The notes: generated from the letters alone by a model not told the origin. Counted from the stretch's first letter, positions 45,384-54,176 are shown. The stretch is 64,000 bases of DNA from a bacterium 210917-DFI.7.65 (GCA_020555865.1 JAJCJJ010000007.1:62001-126000), one strand, 5' to 3'. Translations and numbers: made by a program.

Positions 45384-46021
45384 GCGAGGATTACTTTATC
45401 CCCGGCGCGGCGGCGCAAAGCGAATTTACGGAAAAGAAATCCCGGTTTATCAGCCATCTCTGGCCCGTGGCGAGCGAAGAGGAAGCTCGTGCGCGCATTG
45501 AGGAGATGCGGAAAACATACTACGATGCCCGGCACAACTGCTGGTGCTATCTTTTGCGTGAAGGCAGCGTGCTGCGCTACAGCGACGACGGAGAACCCCA
45601 GGGGACTGCGGGGCAGCCCATGTTGAATGTGTTTCAGCGCCGGGCGATCAGCAATGTGTGCTGCGTAGTCACGCGCTACTTTGGCGGTGTGCTGTTGGGC
45701 GCGGGGGGACTGACGCGGGCCTATACCCGGGGGGCGTCCGATGTGCTGGCAGTTGCCGGACGCAGCCGGGTGTGCCTGTGGGAGCGGGCGGCGCTTTGCC
45801 TGCCCTATGGGCTGTTTGAACAGGTGCGCCTGCTGTGCGATGCCTCTGGCGGTATCATCGAACACACGGACTATGGCGCTGATGTGACGCTGGACCTTCT
45901 GCTGCCCCAAGGCGGCCGGACGGCCCTGCAGGATAAGCTCACCGAGTTGTCCGCGGGGACGCTGACTCTGGAGGCGGTGGGCGATGAGTACCGCGGCGGG
46001 CCGCGGGAAGAGTTGACCTGA
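45380..46021 (+). CDS. yigZ: YigZ/IMPACT family protein
   Basis: 213 aa. The first domain has KKSRFISHLWPVASEEEARA, DARHNCWCYLL, DDGEPQGTAGQPML and VTRYFGGVLLGAGGLTRAY, all typical of the IMPACT fold. The second domain (UPF0029 C-terminal) covers the rest. The role in bacteria is unclear. The start is GTG at 45380 after GGAGGA and overlaps the hflX stop; the frame is open to 45302 but without a site. Confidence 0.92.
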   Translation: MSEDYFIPGAAAQSEFTEKKSRFISHLWPVASEEEARARIEEMRKTYYDARHNCWCYLLREGSVLRYSDDGEPQGTAGQPMLNVFQRRAISNVCCVVTRYFGGVLLGAGGLTRAYTRGASDVLAVAGRSRVCLWERAALCLPYGLFEQVRLLCDASGGIIEHTDYGADVTLDLLLPQGGRTALQDKLTELSAGTLTLEAVGDEYRGGPREELT

Positions 46022-46032
46022 TCTGTAAACGA

Positions 46033-46070
46033 TAAAGCCCCGGTGCTGCGGCGCCGGGGCTTTGTTTTCC
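46033..46070 (+). terminator. Terminator after yigZ
   Basis: AAAGCCCCGGTGC, TGCG loop, GCGCCGGGGCTTT and TTTT. Confidence 0.88.
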
Positions 46071-46080
46071 CGAAAAAAGA

Positions 46081-46136
46081 TTGACAGAAGGGTGGAATAG
46101 ATATATAATTAAGCTAAATTATATAAATTAACTTAA
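46081..46136 (+). promoter_or_regulatory. Consensus promoter and MarR operator
   Basis: TTGACA (46081-46086), 17-bp spacer, TATAAT (46104-46109), overlapping an AT-rich near-perfect palindrome of 28 bp at 46109-46136 (TTAAGCTAAATTATATAAAT plus TAACTTAA). The palindrome covers the transcription start, the classic position for a repressor. Confidence 0.8.
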
Positions 46137-46152
46137 CAAAAGGGGTGGGCGT

Positions 46153-46593
46153 ATGAATTTGCGGGACAGCCTCAATCAGTATTATTACGATGAAATCGTG
46201 TGTGATCTGCGCAGGCTGGCGAAGAATGGCGGAGGTGAGCTTTCTTTCAACAGTATTATGTATTTGGATGTGATTTCCTATCAGGAGCAAAGCGGCGGCT
46301 GCACAGTGAGCCGCCTGGCCAAGACGTTGCATATTTCCAATTCTGCCGCCACGATGAAGGTAAACGAGCTGATGCACTTGGGACTGGTGGAGAAAGTGCG
46401 CAGTGAAACGGACCGCCGTGTGGTCTATCTGCACCTCAGTCCGCTGGCTGCTGCAGGTGTGTGCGAAAGCGATGCGCCCTATGAGCGGGCAGTGCAGAAG
46501 ATTGAAACGCAGTACAGCGAGGAAGAAATCACGCTGTTTTGCCAAATGTTACAGGTGTTTGCCGACGAATATCAAAAGGAGAATCCCATATGA
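46153..46593 (+). CDS. MarR family transcriptional regulator
   Basis: 146 aa. Winged helix with CTVSRLAKTLHISNSAATMK and the wing SETDRRVVYLHLS. MarR proteins repress nearby efflux genes until a small molecule binds. Here it is the first gene of an operon with a MATE exporter, whose ATG overlaps the marR stop. The upstream palindrome is a strong candidate operator. The ATG follows AAAAGGGGTG. Confidence 0.9.
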   Translation: MNLRDSLNQYYYDEIVCDLRRLAKNGGGELSFNSIMYLDVISYQEQSGGCTVSRLAKTLHISNSAATMKVNELMHLGLVEKVRSETDRRVVYLHLSPLAAAGVCESDAPYERAVQKIETQYSEEEITLFCQMLQVFADEYQKENPI

Positions 46594-47948
46594 ACCTATC
46601 CACGCAGCTTTTTGCAACCATGTCTCCAAACCGGCTGTTTTTGCGCTGTGCGCTGCCCAGTATGATCGCCATGGCGGTGTCTTCGCTCTATACCGTGGCC
46701 GACGGCATTTTTGTGGGCCGTTTTCTGGGAGAGGAAGCTTTGGCGGCGGTCAACCTGGTCATGCCCTTTCTTCTCATCAGTTTTGTGTTTCCCGATTTGA
46801 TCGCAGTGGGCTCCTCTGTGCAGATTGCCCTGCGTTTGGGCGAGAAAAAAGAAGAGGAAGCCAGCCGCATTTTTACCGTGTGTTCGTTGCTGATTGTGGT
46901 TTTATCGTGCCTGATCGGCCTTGCCGGGTTTCTGGGCGCGGAGGCCATGTTGCAGATTTTGGGCGCTGATGCGGCAGTAGCGGCGTTGGGCGCGGAATAT
47001 CTGCGGGTATACGCGCTATTTGCTCCCTTTATCATGGTTTTTTATGCGGTGGATAACTATCTGCGTATCTGCGGCCGGCCTCGCTACAGTATGGTAGTGA
47101 CGGTGATTACTTCACTTCTGAATGTTGTGCTGGATTACCTTTTCCTGGGCGTTTTCGGCTGGGGCATCGCTGCTGCTGCGCTGGCGTCCTGCCTGTGCCT
47201 GACGCTGGGCACGGTGTTGAATTATGTGCCTTTCCTGCGCGGGAAACTGCCCTTGCGCTTTGTGCGCGGCGGAATCTCCCTGCGGCTTTTAGGCAATATT
47301 TTTTATAATGGCTCGTCGGAATTTTTCTCCAACATTGCCGGTTCGGTTCTGATGGTAGTGCTCAACGGCGTACTGCTGCGCATGGGCGGATCGGCAGCGG
47401 TGGCAGCCTTTTCCATTGTCCTGTATGTAGACAGCGTGGCCAATTCACTGCTGTTTGGTATGTCCGATTCGCTTCAGGGCGCCGTCAGCTATTGCTGTGG
47501 TGCAGGGCTGCGCCAGCGGATTTTTGCGCTGGAAAAGCGGGTGTTTTTGGTGGGCGCGCTGGTGGCGGCGCTGGCCTTTCTGCTGATGCGTTTCGGCGGC
47601 GAAGCGTTGCTGTCGCTGTTTCTGGGCCACAACAGTGAAGTGGTGGGTGCGCTGGCGCTGCGGGCTATGGAGCTGTTTTCGCTTACCTATCTTACCTGTT
47701 GGTTTAATGTGGCGATCAGCGCCTTTTTCACAGCGGTCAATCGTCCGGGGGCGTCCCTTATACTGTCTTTCGGAAATGCGCTGGTGTTCCCACTGCTGGC
47801 GCTGGCAGTATTGCCGCGCCTGTGGGGCATCGACGGGGTATGGCTCACGCCGGCCTGCGGCGATTTGTTGACTGCGGTCGCGGCAGTGGTGCTGCTGCTG
47901 TATTTCTGGCGGCGAAAAGAACGGAAGACGGCACTGGAGGAAGTTTGA
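46590..47948 (+). CDS. MATE family multidrug/metabolite exporter
   Basis: 452 aa, about twelve membrane helices. Family traits: the first helix pair LPSMIAMAVSSLYTVADGIF and VGRFLGEEALAAVNL, and a second half beginning around IFYNGSSEFFSNIAGSV. MATE exporters use Na+ or H+ gradients. The ATG at 46590 overlaps the MarR stop (ATGA) after AAAAGGAG, so translation is coupled and both are under the same operator. Confidence 0.92.
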   Translation: MNLSTQLFATMSPNRLFLRCALPSMIAMAVSSLYTVADGIFVGRFLGEEALAAVNLVMPFLLISFVFPDLIAVGSSVQIALRLGEKKEEEASRIFTVCSLLIVVLSCLIGLAGFLGAEAMLQILGADAAVAALGAEYLRVYALFAPFIMVFYAVDNYLRICGRPRYSMVVTVITSLLNVVLDYLFLGVFGWGIAAAALASCLCLTLGTVLNYVPFLRGKLPLRFVRGGISLRLLGNIFYNGSSEFFSNIAGSVLMVVLNGVLLRMGGSAAVAAFSIVLYVDSVANSLLFGMSDSLQGAVSYCCGAGLRQRIFALEKRVFLVGALVAALAFLLMRFGGEALLSLFLGHNSEVVGALALRAMELFSLTYLTCWFNVAISAFFTAVNRPGASLILSFGNALVFPLLALAVLPRLWGIDGVWLTPACGDLLTAVAAVVLLLYFWRRKERKTALEEV

Positions 47949-47963
47949 GGCGTGAATTACGCC

Positions 47964-47992
47964 TTGGAAACTGCGCCTGTCCGTGGTATAAT
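47964..47992 (+). promoter_or_regulatory. Promoter of the HTH/PBP-like regulator
   Basis: TTGGAA (47964-47969), 17-bp spacer, TATAAT (47987-47992). Confidence 0.75.
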
Positions 47993-48035
47993 CGGGGCAG
48001 AACAGACGGCAGTTGTGTGAAGAGGGGGCTGGCGG

Positions 48036-48926
48036 ATGATGGAAGAAAAATACATTGCGCCTAAAGATGCAGCGGAAATTCTGGTTGTCAAAAAAACGAC
48101 GGTTTATGATATGATCAAACAGGGACGGCTCAAAGCGGTGAAAATCGGAAAGCAGTTCCGAATCCGAGAAAGCGATGTACTCGCGCTGGTGGGCGATTCA
48201 CCGCAGGATCCGGGTGCTGCCGGACAGGAGAGCCTCCTTCTGTGCGGACAGGATATGCTGCTGGATCATCTCTGTGCCCGTGTCAATGCTGCCGAAGGGT
48301 ATCAGGCGGTTAGCCGGTCGTACCTTGGCAGTTACAACGGCCTGTTTGCCCTATATCAGGGGCAGGCAAACTTCGCTACGGCCCATTTGTGGGATTGGGA
48401 AACCGACCAGTACAATCTGCCGTTTGTACCCAAGATGCTGCCGGGGATGGAAGTGCAGGTTTATCACATTGTGAACCGGCCCATCGGGATTTACACCGCA
48501 CCGGGCAATCCCAAGGGCATCACCTGTGTGGAAGACTTTGCCCGGGAAGATGTGCGTATGGTGAACCGGGAAAAGGGCAGCGGTATCCGGGTGCTGACCG
48601 ACAGCCTGTTTTTGCGCGCCGGTCTCTCAGCTGCAGAGATCAACGGCTATGACTGCATCGAGCACTCGCATATGGCAGCGGCTGCCGCTGTGGCCCGGGG
48701 AGAGGCGGACTGTGCCGTGGGCAACGAGCGCAGTGTGCTCGGTTCCAGGGAAGTGGATTTCTTACCGCTGAGATATGAGCAGTATGACCTGATTGTACCT
48801 ATAAGCGAACTGGGACGGCCGGTGGTGCAGCGAGTGCTGGAAGTGCTGCGTTCCGATGCGCTGCGCATGGAAACCGCGGCGCTGGGAGGCTATGACGTGA
48901 CGGATATGGGAAAACGTTTGCTTTGA
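48036..48926 (+). CDS. Excisionase-type HTH plus PBP-like ligand-binding domain regulator
   Basis: 296 aa. Residues 1-60 are a MerR/excisionase helix-turn-helix (IAPKDAAEILVVKKTTVYDM, GKQFRIRESDV). Residues 70-290 resemble a ModA/LysR-type substrate-binding domain (GSYNGLFALYQGQANFATAH, REKGSGIRVLTDSLF, AAAVARGEADCAVG). Proteins of this layout are thought to sense molybdate, tungstate or similar ligands directly. modABC lies about 4 kb away on the other strand, a plausible target. The start ATG follows AGAGGGGG. Confidence 0.8.
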   Translation: MMEEKYIAPKDAAEILVVKKTTVYDMIKQGRLKAVKIGKQFRIRESDVLALVGDSPQDPGAAGQESLLLCGQDMLLDHLCARVNAAEGYQAVSRSYLGSYNGLFALYQGQANFATAHLWDWETDQYNLPFVPKMLPGMEVQVYHIVNRPIGIYTAPGNPKGITCVEDFAREDVRMVNREKGSGIRVLTDSLFLRAGLSAAEINGYDCIEHSHMAAAAAVARGEADCAVGNERSVLGSREVDFLPLRYEQYDLIVPISELGRPVVQRVLEVLRSDALRMETAALGGYDVTDMGKRLL

Positions 48927-48929
48927 CGC

Positions 48930-48958
48930 TTGCATATTTGTGTTGTTTCTGGTATAGT
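48930..48958 (+). promoter_or_regulatory. Promoter of the orphan PduB-like gene
   Basis: TTGCAT (48930-48935), 17-bp spacer, TATAGT (48953-48958). An in-frame ATG overlapping the -35 cannot be used, which supports the TTG start at 49005. Confidence 0.7.
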
Positions 48959-49004
48959 GAAAAAGAACTCAGCGCGGGGATACTGCGGGAAAGGGGCGGC
49001 CGGT

Positions 49005-49694
49005 TTGGCTTATACAGAATTTATCGGAACCACAGTGCTGGATACCATCGGGCTGGTGATCCCCAGCGTAGATGAACAGTTGCGGACGCAGGCGGATTAT
49101 CTCAAGGAATACCGCAGTATCGGGATCCTCAGTTCCCGCACCGGTGCGGCTGGGCAGATCAATGCTATTGACGAGGCGGTCAAGCGTACAAACACCGAAG
49201 TGCTGACTATCCAGCTGCCCAGGGATACCAAGGGATGGGGCGGCCACGGAAACTACATTGTGCTCGGTGCAGCCAATGAAGCCGACGCCCGGGAGGCAGT
49301 TGAGATTGCACTGGAATATACTGAGCGCTATTCCGGCGAGTTGTATATCAGTGGAGAAGGGCATGTGGAGCTGACCTACTCCGCCCATGCCGGCGAAGTT
49401 TTGCAGTGGTATTTTGGTGCACCGGCGGGGCAGGCGTTCGGCTTTGTGGCCGGTTCGCCGGCGGCGGTGGGCCTGGTGATGGCGGATACGGCTGTGAAAG
49501 CCGGTGATGTGGAATTTCTGCGCTTTATGGATGCCGATCATTACACCAGCCATACCAACGAAGTAATTGTCGCGTTTACCGGCGACGCCAGCGCAGTAGA
49601 GAGCGCTGTGCGTTCGGCCCGGACGATTGGGCTGGATTTGCTGCGAAAATTGGGCAGCGAGGCCAAGCCGGTGGGCGTTCCGTATTTGGATTAA
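49005..49694 (+). CDS. PduB-like tandem BMC shell protein, orphan
   Basis: 229 aa. Two BMC domains: the first with TEFIGTTVLDTIGLVIPSVD, YRSIGILSSRTGAAGQI, DEAVKRTNTEVLTIQLPRDT and KGWGGHGNYIVLGA; the second with FGAPAGQAFGFVAGSPAAVG and VMADTAVKAGDVEFL. This is the PduB pattern of trimeric bacterial microcompartment shells. The start is TTG at 49005 after AAAGGGGC. No enzyme, encapsulation-peptide or other shell gene is in the window, and the gene has its own promoter and terminator. Confidence 0.88.
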   Translation: MAYTEFIGTTVLDTIGLVIPSVDEQLRTQADYLKEYRSIGILSSRTGAAGQINAIDEAVKRTNTEVLTIQLPRDTKGWGGHGNYIVLGAANEADAREAVEIALEYTERYSGELYISGEGHVELTYSAHAGEVLQWYFGAPAGQAFGFVAGSPAAVGLVMADTAVKAGDVEFLRFMDADHYTSHTNEVIVAFTGDASAVESAVRSARTIGLDLLRKLGSEAKPVGVPYLD

Positions 49695-49738
49695 CAAGCA
49701 GTTGTTTTCTGCTTGGGGAGCCAACAGGTAAACAATAA

Positions 49739-49781
49739 TAAACAACTCTCTTGTTCAACTGAAACAAGAGAGTTGTTTTCA
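49739..49781. terminator. Bidirectional terminator between shell gene and nucleotidase-like gene
   Basis: AACAACTCTCTTGTT and AACAAGAGAGTTGTT (49741-49755, 49763-49777) between convergent genes. Confidence 0.9.
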
Positions 49782-50762
49782 TTATGCGGCAGGAGCAGCG
49801 GATGCAGTTTTTGCTCTGTATTGATCTAGTACGGCCTGTACTTCTGGATCACCTGGGACTAGGAAAGTGTCATATCCTTCGCCCGAGAAATCTTGCAGAA
49901 CAAATTCACCATCGATTACTTGGAAGATCAAATCTAACCGGGCAATGCAATGATTTTCTTCGCCGCCGTGCTGCACAATGGGAGTGCTCTTTTCGCCTTC
50001 CCAGATCCAGTAGAGCGGCTCGATGATCGTGTAGTGGTCATCTGCGCCGATGACGGCGGAAATGCCCTCAATGTAGGCCAGCGAATCATCTACGGCGAGA
50101 CCACAGTGTGAGAGAATGATATTGACGTCAGTTTTCCCTTCCAATTCTTTCAGGCAGCGCTCAACTGTTTCGTAGGGGTCTGCAAATATTTTATCGGTTT
50201 CATAGGCACGATCAGCCGGCTTAGTGGAGGTTACGCCGATGATGCCGACCTGTACACCGTTAATGTCCTTGATAATATATGGTTCAACGCCATCAATATA
50301 TTCTCCGCTTTCCTTATAAGTTACATTTGCGCAGATTACAGGAGCTTCTGCTGTTGCGATGATCGCGTTGATTTGATCGTCTCCCGCTGGGATTGTTCCG
50401 TCGTCATTTGGGATTTTGAAATCATTGTTACCGATGACGTGTGCGTCGTATCCCATCAGGTTCAGCATTTCCATTTCGGGGATCCCTTTCAGGTCATTGA
50501 ATTCGCCACGAAGGAAAATATCTCCGCCTTCTAGAACGAGCAAGTTCTTGTGTGTATCCCGCGCTCGTTCAATAATGGTGGCGTATTGGGGAAGAGAATC
50601 GTCATAGCCATGGATATCGTTTGTAGATACAATGGATAATGTCCAGAAATCACCTTCTTGCGGAACAGCTTCCGCATTGGCCGAAGTACATGCGGTAAGG
50701 ATAAGAGATAGCGTGGTCATCAGTGCGAGAGCAGCAAGGGAAATAGTGCGTTTTGCATTCAT
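49782..50762 (-). CDS. 5'-nucleotidase/metallophosphatase-like lipoprotein with altered active site
   Basis: 326 aa. Lipoprotein signal with the lipobox LTAC. Calcineurin-like motifs are STNDIHGYDD, VLEGGDIFLRGEF and LSHCG. The third motif, GNH(D/E) in active enzymes, reads GNNDF here, replacing the catalytic His. A late QHGG keeps a His. It also lacks the C-terminal nucleotide-binding domain of full-length 5'-nucleotidases. It may hydrolyse a different ester or be a binding protein. GC is below that of neighbours. The ATG follows GAGGAGG. Confidence 0.75.
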   Translation of the reverse strand: MNAKRTISLAALALMTTLSLILTACTSANAEAVPQEGDFWTLSIVSTNDIHGYDDSLPQYATIIERARDTHKNLLVLEGGDIFLRGEFNDLKGIPEMEMLNLMGYDAHVIGNNDFKIPNDDGTIPAGDDQINAIIATAEAPVICANVTYKESGEYIDGVEPYIIKDINGVQVGIIGVTSTKPADRAYETDKIFADPYETVERCLKELEGKTDVNIILSHCGLAVDDSLAYIEGISAVIGADDHYTIIEPLYWIWEGEKSTPIVQHGGEENHCIARLDLIFQVIDGEFVLQDFSGEGYDTFLVPGDPEVQAVLDQYRAKTASAAPAA

Positions 50763-51043
50763 TTGAAAGCCTCCTCATTCTGTTTGTTTCGCTTTGGATT
50801 GTGCTGGAGTCGCATGAACTGATATTTTGATGACAGTGCGTTGGATCTCTGTTAAAAAAAGAACCTCCTTTCTGTAGAATAAAATAATTATAATCTGTAG
50901 AGGGGATAAACGCTGGTAAATATATGTTTGATTTATGGAAAAATTTAAAAAAATAAAAGAATAGTGTTGAAGAAAAAATAGATAATTGCACAAAATGTAT
51001 TTTATATAGAGAAATATGTTTCTAAATAGAGGACGCCAGCCAA
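50763..51043. other. AT-rich intergenic region without a recognised gene
   Basis: About 280 bp, strongly AT-rich, upstream of the lipoprotein on the minus strand. A TATAAT is at 50892-50887 and an AAAGGAGG site at 50875-50868, but no standard start codon follows the latter. I see no other feature. Confidence 0.5.
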
Positions 51044-51077
51044 GGAAAAACGCTCCGCCATTTTTATGGCGGAGCGA
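51044..51077 (-). terminator. Terminator of the CD1247-domain gene
   Basis: CGCTCCGCCA and TGGCGGAGCG stem followed on the minus strand by TTTTTCC. Confidence 0.85.
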
Positions 51078-51092
51078 CTGTGCTTAAAATGA

Positions 51093-51506
51093 TTATTCGT
51101 TTTTATCAGTTTCGCTCTCTTCCAGACTGGACAGATCAAAATTCAGCTTGGTGCCACAGCCGGGGCAGACCACTTCGCCGGATTCCAGAACCGAATCGTC
51201 AAAATAGATCTCATCGCCGCAGCTGGGGCAGACAGAAGCGTAGCAGTCCTCTTCATCCTCGTCGAAATCGTCGTCCTCATCGTCTTCGTAGAGGATGCTT
51301 TCCACATCGCTGAGATCATCACTGACTGCGTCGATTTCCTCGCCCAGTTCAGCCTGTTCGGTCTGCAAATCCTCCAACTCCAGAGCGACATCCTGCAGGA
51401 TGTCGGTCATTAGGGAGATGAGCTTGCCTTCTTTGCTCTGCTCGGTGTCGATGTTCAGGCCCTCGGCCAGGCCTTTCAGATAAGCGACTTTTTCAGAGAT
51501 TGTCAT
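51093..51506 (-). CDS. CD1247 N-terminal domain-containing zinc-ribbon protein
   Basis: 137 aa. N-terminal helical domain (KVAYLKGLAEGLNIDTEQSK, EGKLISLMTDILQDVALELE), an acidic linker of Asp/Glu (EDDEDDDFDEDEEDC) and a C-terminal zinc ribbon with Cys-x2-Cys pairs in CPSCGDEIYFDD and CPGCGTKLNFD. The function is unknown but the family is common in Clostridia, often near efp as here. The ATG at 51506 follows AAGGGG. Confidence 0.82.
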   Translation of the reverse strand: MTISEKVAYLKGLAEGLNIDTEQSKEGKLISLMTDILQDVALELEDLQTEQAELGEEIDAVSDDLSDVESILYEDDEDDDFDEDEEDCYASVCPSCGDEIYFDDSVLESGEVVCPGCGTKLNFDLSSLEESETDKNE

Positions 51507-51617
51507 AATAATATACCCCTTTCCTTGTTTGCTGCGCCGCAGCGCAAAATCGGTTATGAATGAGAAACAATGCGTGCAGCATGGGTCACACACTGCACGC
51601 AAAGGGACTTGAATGGA

Positions 51618-52184
51618 TTATTTTGCACGGCCCAGATACTCGCCGGTGCGGGTGTCGATCTGAATCTTGTCGCCGATGTTGATGAACAGGGGGACTTTGA
51701 TTTCAGCGCCAGTTTCCAGCGTGGCGGGCTTGAGGGTGTTGGTGGCGGTGTTGCCGGCCAGGCCAGGCTCAGTCTGGGTTACTTCCAGATCCATGAAGTT
51801 GGGTACTTCCACGCTGAACACGTTGCCTTTGTGGCTGAGCAACTTGCAGGGGGTGTTCTCGGTGATGAACTTGAAGGATTCTCCCAGTGCGTCCTTGTTC
51901 AGGGGAACCATGTCAAAGGTCTCCATATTCATAAAATAGTAGAGATCGCCGTCGTTGTAACTGTATTCCACATCCGTGCGTTCAATGAACGCTTCCTCGA
52001 ATTTATCGGTGGGATTGAAAGAAGTTTCTGTCACGGCACCGGTGATGACGTTCTTCATCTTGGTGCGCACAAAGGGGGAACCCTTGCCGGGTTTGACGTG
52101 CTGAAACTCGACGACCTGCATGACCTTGCCGTCATATTCAAACGTCTTGCCGTTTCTGAAATCGCCTGCAGTAATAGTAGCCAT
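51618..52184 (-). CDS. efp: Elongation factor P
   Basis: 188 aa. Three beta-barrel domains; the modified lysine is expected at Lys34 in [12 protein letters not shown]. Other signatures are [12 protein letters not shown] and the C-terminal [21 protein letters not shown] relieves ribosome stalling at polyproline. The ATG at 52184 lies eight or more bases after GGGAGG; an upstream TTG is not needed. The CD1247 protein follows on the same strand. Confidence 0.96.
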   Translation of the reverse strand: MATITAGDFRNGKTFEYDGKVMQVVEFQHVKPGKGSPFVRTKMKNVITGAVTETSFNPTDKFEEAFIERTDVEYSYNDGDLYYFMNMETFDMVPLNKDALGESFKFITENTPCKLLSHKGNVFSVEVPNFMDLEVTQTEPGLAGNTATNTLKPATLETGAEIKVPLFINIGDKIQIDTRTGEYLGRAK

Positions 52185-52204
52185 AATCAAAATCCTCCCA
52201 AATC

Positions 52205-52224
52205 GTCCAAAGACAGCTTTGGAC
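52205..52224 (-). promoter_or_regulatory. Hairpin in the efp leader
   Basis: GTCCAAAG-ACAG-CTTTGGAC, a perfect 8-bp stem about 20 nt before the start codon and just upstream of the ribosome-binding site. Role unknown. Confidence 0.45.
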
Positions 52225-52252
52225 TTGTAGAATTACATAATAAAGTAAGTAT

Positions 52253-52281
52253 ATTGTATCGCATGGAGAGGGATTTGGCAA
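52253..52281 (-). promoter_or_regulatory. Promoter of efp
   Basis: Minus-strand TTGCCA (52281-52276), 17-bp spacer, TACAAT (52258-52253). Confidence 0.7.
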
Positions 52282-52306
52282 GTCCTTTTTTCAGGGGAAA
52301 AGAGCC

Positions 52307-53422
52307 TCAGCGGCGGCGCGGCGCTTCCGTTGCTGTGCCAGGGGATTCCCTGTCCCGCAGAAGCAGCAGATCTTTTGGTGCAATGGTTACGGAAATGGGA
52401 TCGCCGGGTGTCAGGGCGAGTGCAGCCCAGTCGGTTTTTTCCAGCTCCATTTCTAAAATGGGATATTGAGCATCCTGCGCTGCGGTACAAGGGCGCAGCA
52501 GAACGATGGTGGAAAAAACGTCGTCGATCACCTGCTGCACGGTGCAGGCAAACGTATTTTCCCCGCTGCTTTGACCGGCGGGGCGGACATAGTGACGGCG
52601 GATACCGAGCAGATTGGTGTCAGAGGGAATTTCTGCAGCGCAGTGCAGACGAATGCCCCAGTCCGTTACTTCCAGCTCCCGGCTGCCGCAGGGCGTGCAG
52701 CGAGCGTAGTTTTTACAGCCCGACAGCAGTGCCGCGGCACGGGTGGCGGGGCGCTCAAACAGATCCTGCACCGTCTGCACCGGCTCTGAGGTACCATGTT
52801 CCAAAACGCACACGCGCTGAGCGAGGCGGTATACTTCGTCGCGGCTGTGGGACACCAGCAGTGTGGTGCCGGGAAAAGCGCCCAGCATTTCTTTTACCTC
52901 CAGTTCCATTTCCCAGCGCAGAGAACTGTCCAGTGCGGAAAACGGCTCATCCAGCATCAGAATGCGCGGCTGACCGATTAAAATGCGGGCCAGGGCCACA
53001 CGCTGCTGCTGGCCGCCGGAAAGAGTGCGGGGAAGATGGTGTTCCAGGCCGTCCAGACGAAATTTGGAAACCGATTGCCGGGCCAATGCCAGTTTTTCTT
53101 TCTGCGGCAATTTTTCGCGTACGCCGGCAGCGATATTTTCTTCCACGGTCATATTGTGAAACAGCGCATAGTTTTGAAACAGCAGTCCAACCCGGCGCTG
53201 CTGAGGCGGCAGATTGATGTTCCGTTCCGAGTCAAAAAAGGTCACGCCATCCACAGTGATGCGGCCCCGGTCGGGACGCACAATACCGGCGATGCAGCGC
53301 AGCGTCATGCTTTTGCCGCAGCCGCTGCCGCCCAGAATGGCCAATACTTCATTTCCGCCGGAAAAAGATACGTTCAGCTGGAAGGAACCGAAATTCTTCT
53401 CAATGGTTGCTTCGATCGACAT
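52307..53422 (-). CDS. modC: Molybdate ABC transporter ATP-binding protein
   Basis: 371 aa. ATPase domain with Walker A GGSGCGKSMTLRCIAG, signature TLSGGQQQRVALARILIG and Walker B ILMLDEPFSALD, then a C-terminal TOBE-like region (ending PGDPISVTIAPKDLLLLR). It powers ModB. The gene is last in the modABC cluster on this strand, 21 bp after modB. The substrate (molybdate, possibly tungstate) is inferred from ModA and gene order. Confidence 0.9.
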   Translation of the reverse strand: MSIEATIEKNFGSFQLNVSFSGGNEVLAILGGSGCGKSMTLRCIAGIVRPDRGRITVDGVTFFDSERNINLPPQQRRVGLLFQNYALFHNMTVEENIAAGVREKLPQKEKLALARQSVSKFRLDGLEHHLPRTLSGGQQQRVALARILIGQPRILMLDEPFSALDSSLRWEMELEVKEMLGAFPGTTLLVSHSRDEVYRLAQRVCVLEHGTSEPVQTVQDLFERPATRAAALLSGCKNYARCTPCGSRELEVTDWGIRLHCAAEIPSDTNLLGIRRHYVRPAGQSSGENTFACTVQQVIDDVFSTIVLLRPCTAAQDAQYPILEMELEKTDWAALALTPGDPISVTIAPKDLLLLRDRESPGTATEAPRRR

Positions 53423-53443
53423 GTTTACTTCCCCTTTGTTCTC

Positions 53444-54148
53444 TTACCAGCGGTGGACATTTTTCATCCCCATGCCTGAGATCAGATTCATAGCCAGCAA
53501 AATGACAAAAGCAATGGCCAGCATAATCAGTACCCAGATACCGGCGGTGAGATAATCCCCATTGCTGATGACCAAGGCGATTCGCTGAGAAATGGTGCCG
53601 GTTTTGTGGGCGATGTTGCCCGCCAGCATGGAGGTGGCGCCGTATTCGCCCAGGGCGCGGGCAAAAGTGAGGATCGTGCCCGAGGCGATGCCGGGACCGG
53701 CTTCGGGGATGATTACACGCCAGAAGATGGCCCGTTCGCTCATGCCCAGTGTGCGCCCTGCGTAGATGAGGTCCACATCTACCTGTTCAAAGGCGGCACG
53801 GGCGTTGCGGTACATCAGCGGCAGGGCGATGACCGAAGCGGCAATCACACAGCCCAGCCAAGTCTGGACGATTTTAAGGTCAAATGTACCGTAGAGCCAA
53901 GCGCCGAACGGGCGCTTCAGGGAGAATAGCAGCAGCAGGAAAAAGCCGGCCACGGTGGGGGCTACCACCATGGGCAGCGTCAGGATACCGTCGAGAACGG
54001 CTTTGGTTTTTGGCCCCAGCCGAACGACCTGCCGGGCCAGCCAGATGCCCAGGAAAAAACAGATGATTGTGGCTACGATTCCGGTTTTCAGGGAAATCCA
54101 CAGGGGACTCCAGTCAAAGGCCTGCAGAATGGATCGCAGTTCCTCCAT
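53444..54148 (-). CDS. modB: Molybdate ABC transporter permease
   Basis: 234 aa with six membrane segments. The binding-protein-dependent permease EAA loop is RTLGMSERAIFWRVIIPEAG, followed by GTILTFARALGEYGATSMLAG, characteristic of ModB/CysT. It forms the channel with ModC. The ATG at 54148 has GGAGGG upstream. A hairpin between modA and modB may lower expression relative to modA. Confidence 0.92.
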   Translation of the reverse strand: MEELRSILQAFDWSPLWISLKTGIVATIICFFLGIWLARQVVRLGPKTKAVLDGILTLPMVVAPTVAGFFLLLLFSLKRPFGAWLYGTFDLKIVQTWLGCVIAASVIALPLMYRNARAAFEQVDVDLIYAGRTLGMSERAIFWRVIIPEAGPGIASGTILTFARALGEYGATSMLAGNIAHKTGTISQRIALVISNGDYLTAGIWVLIMLAIAFVILLAMNLISGMGMKNVHRW

Positions 54149-54176
54149 ACATATGCCCTCCTTTTTTCTGCACCGA

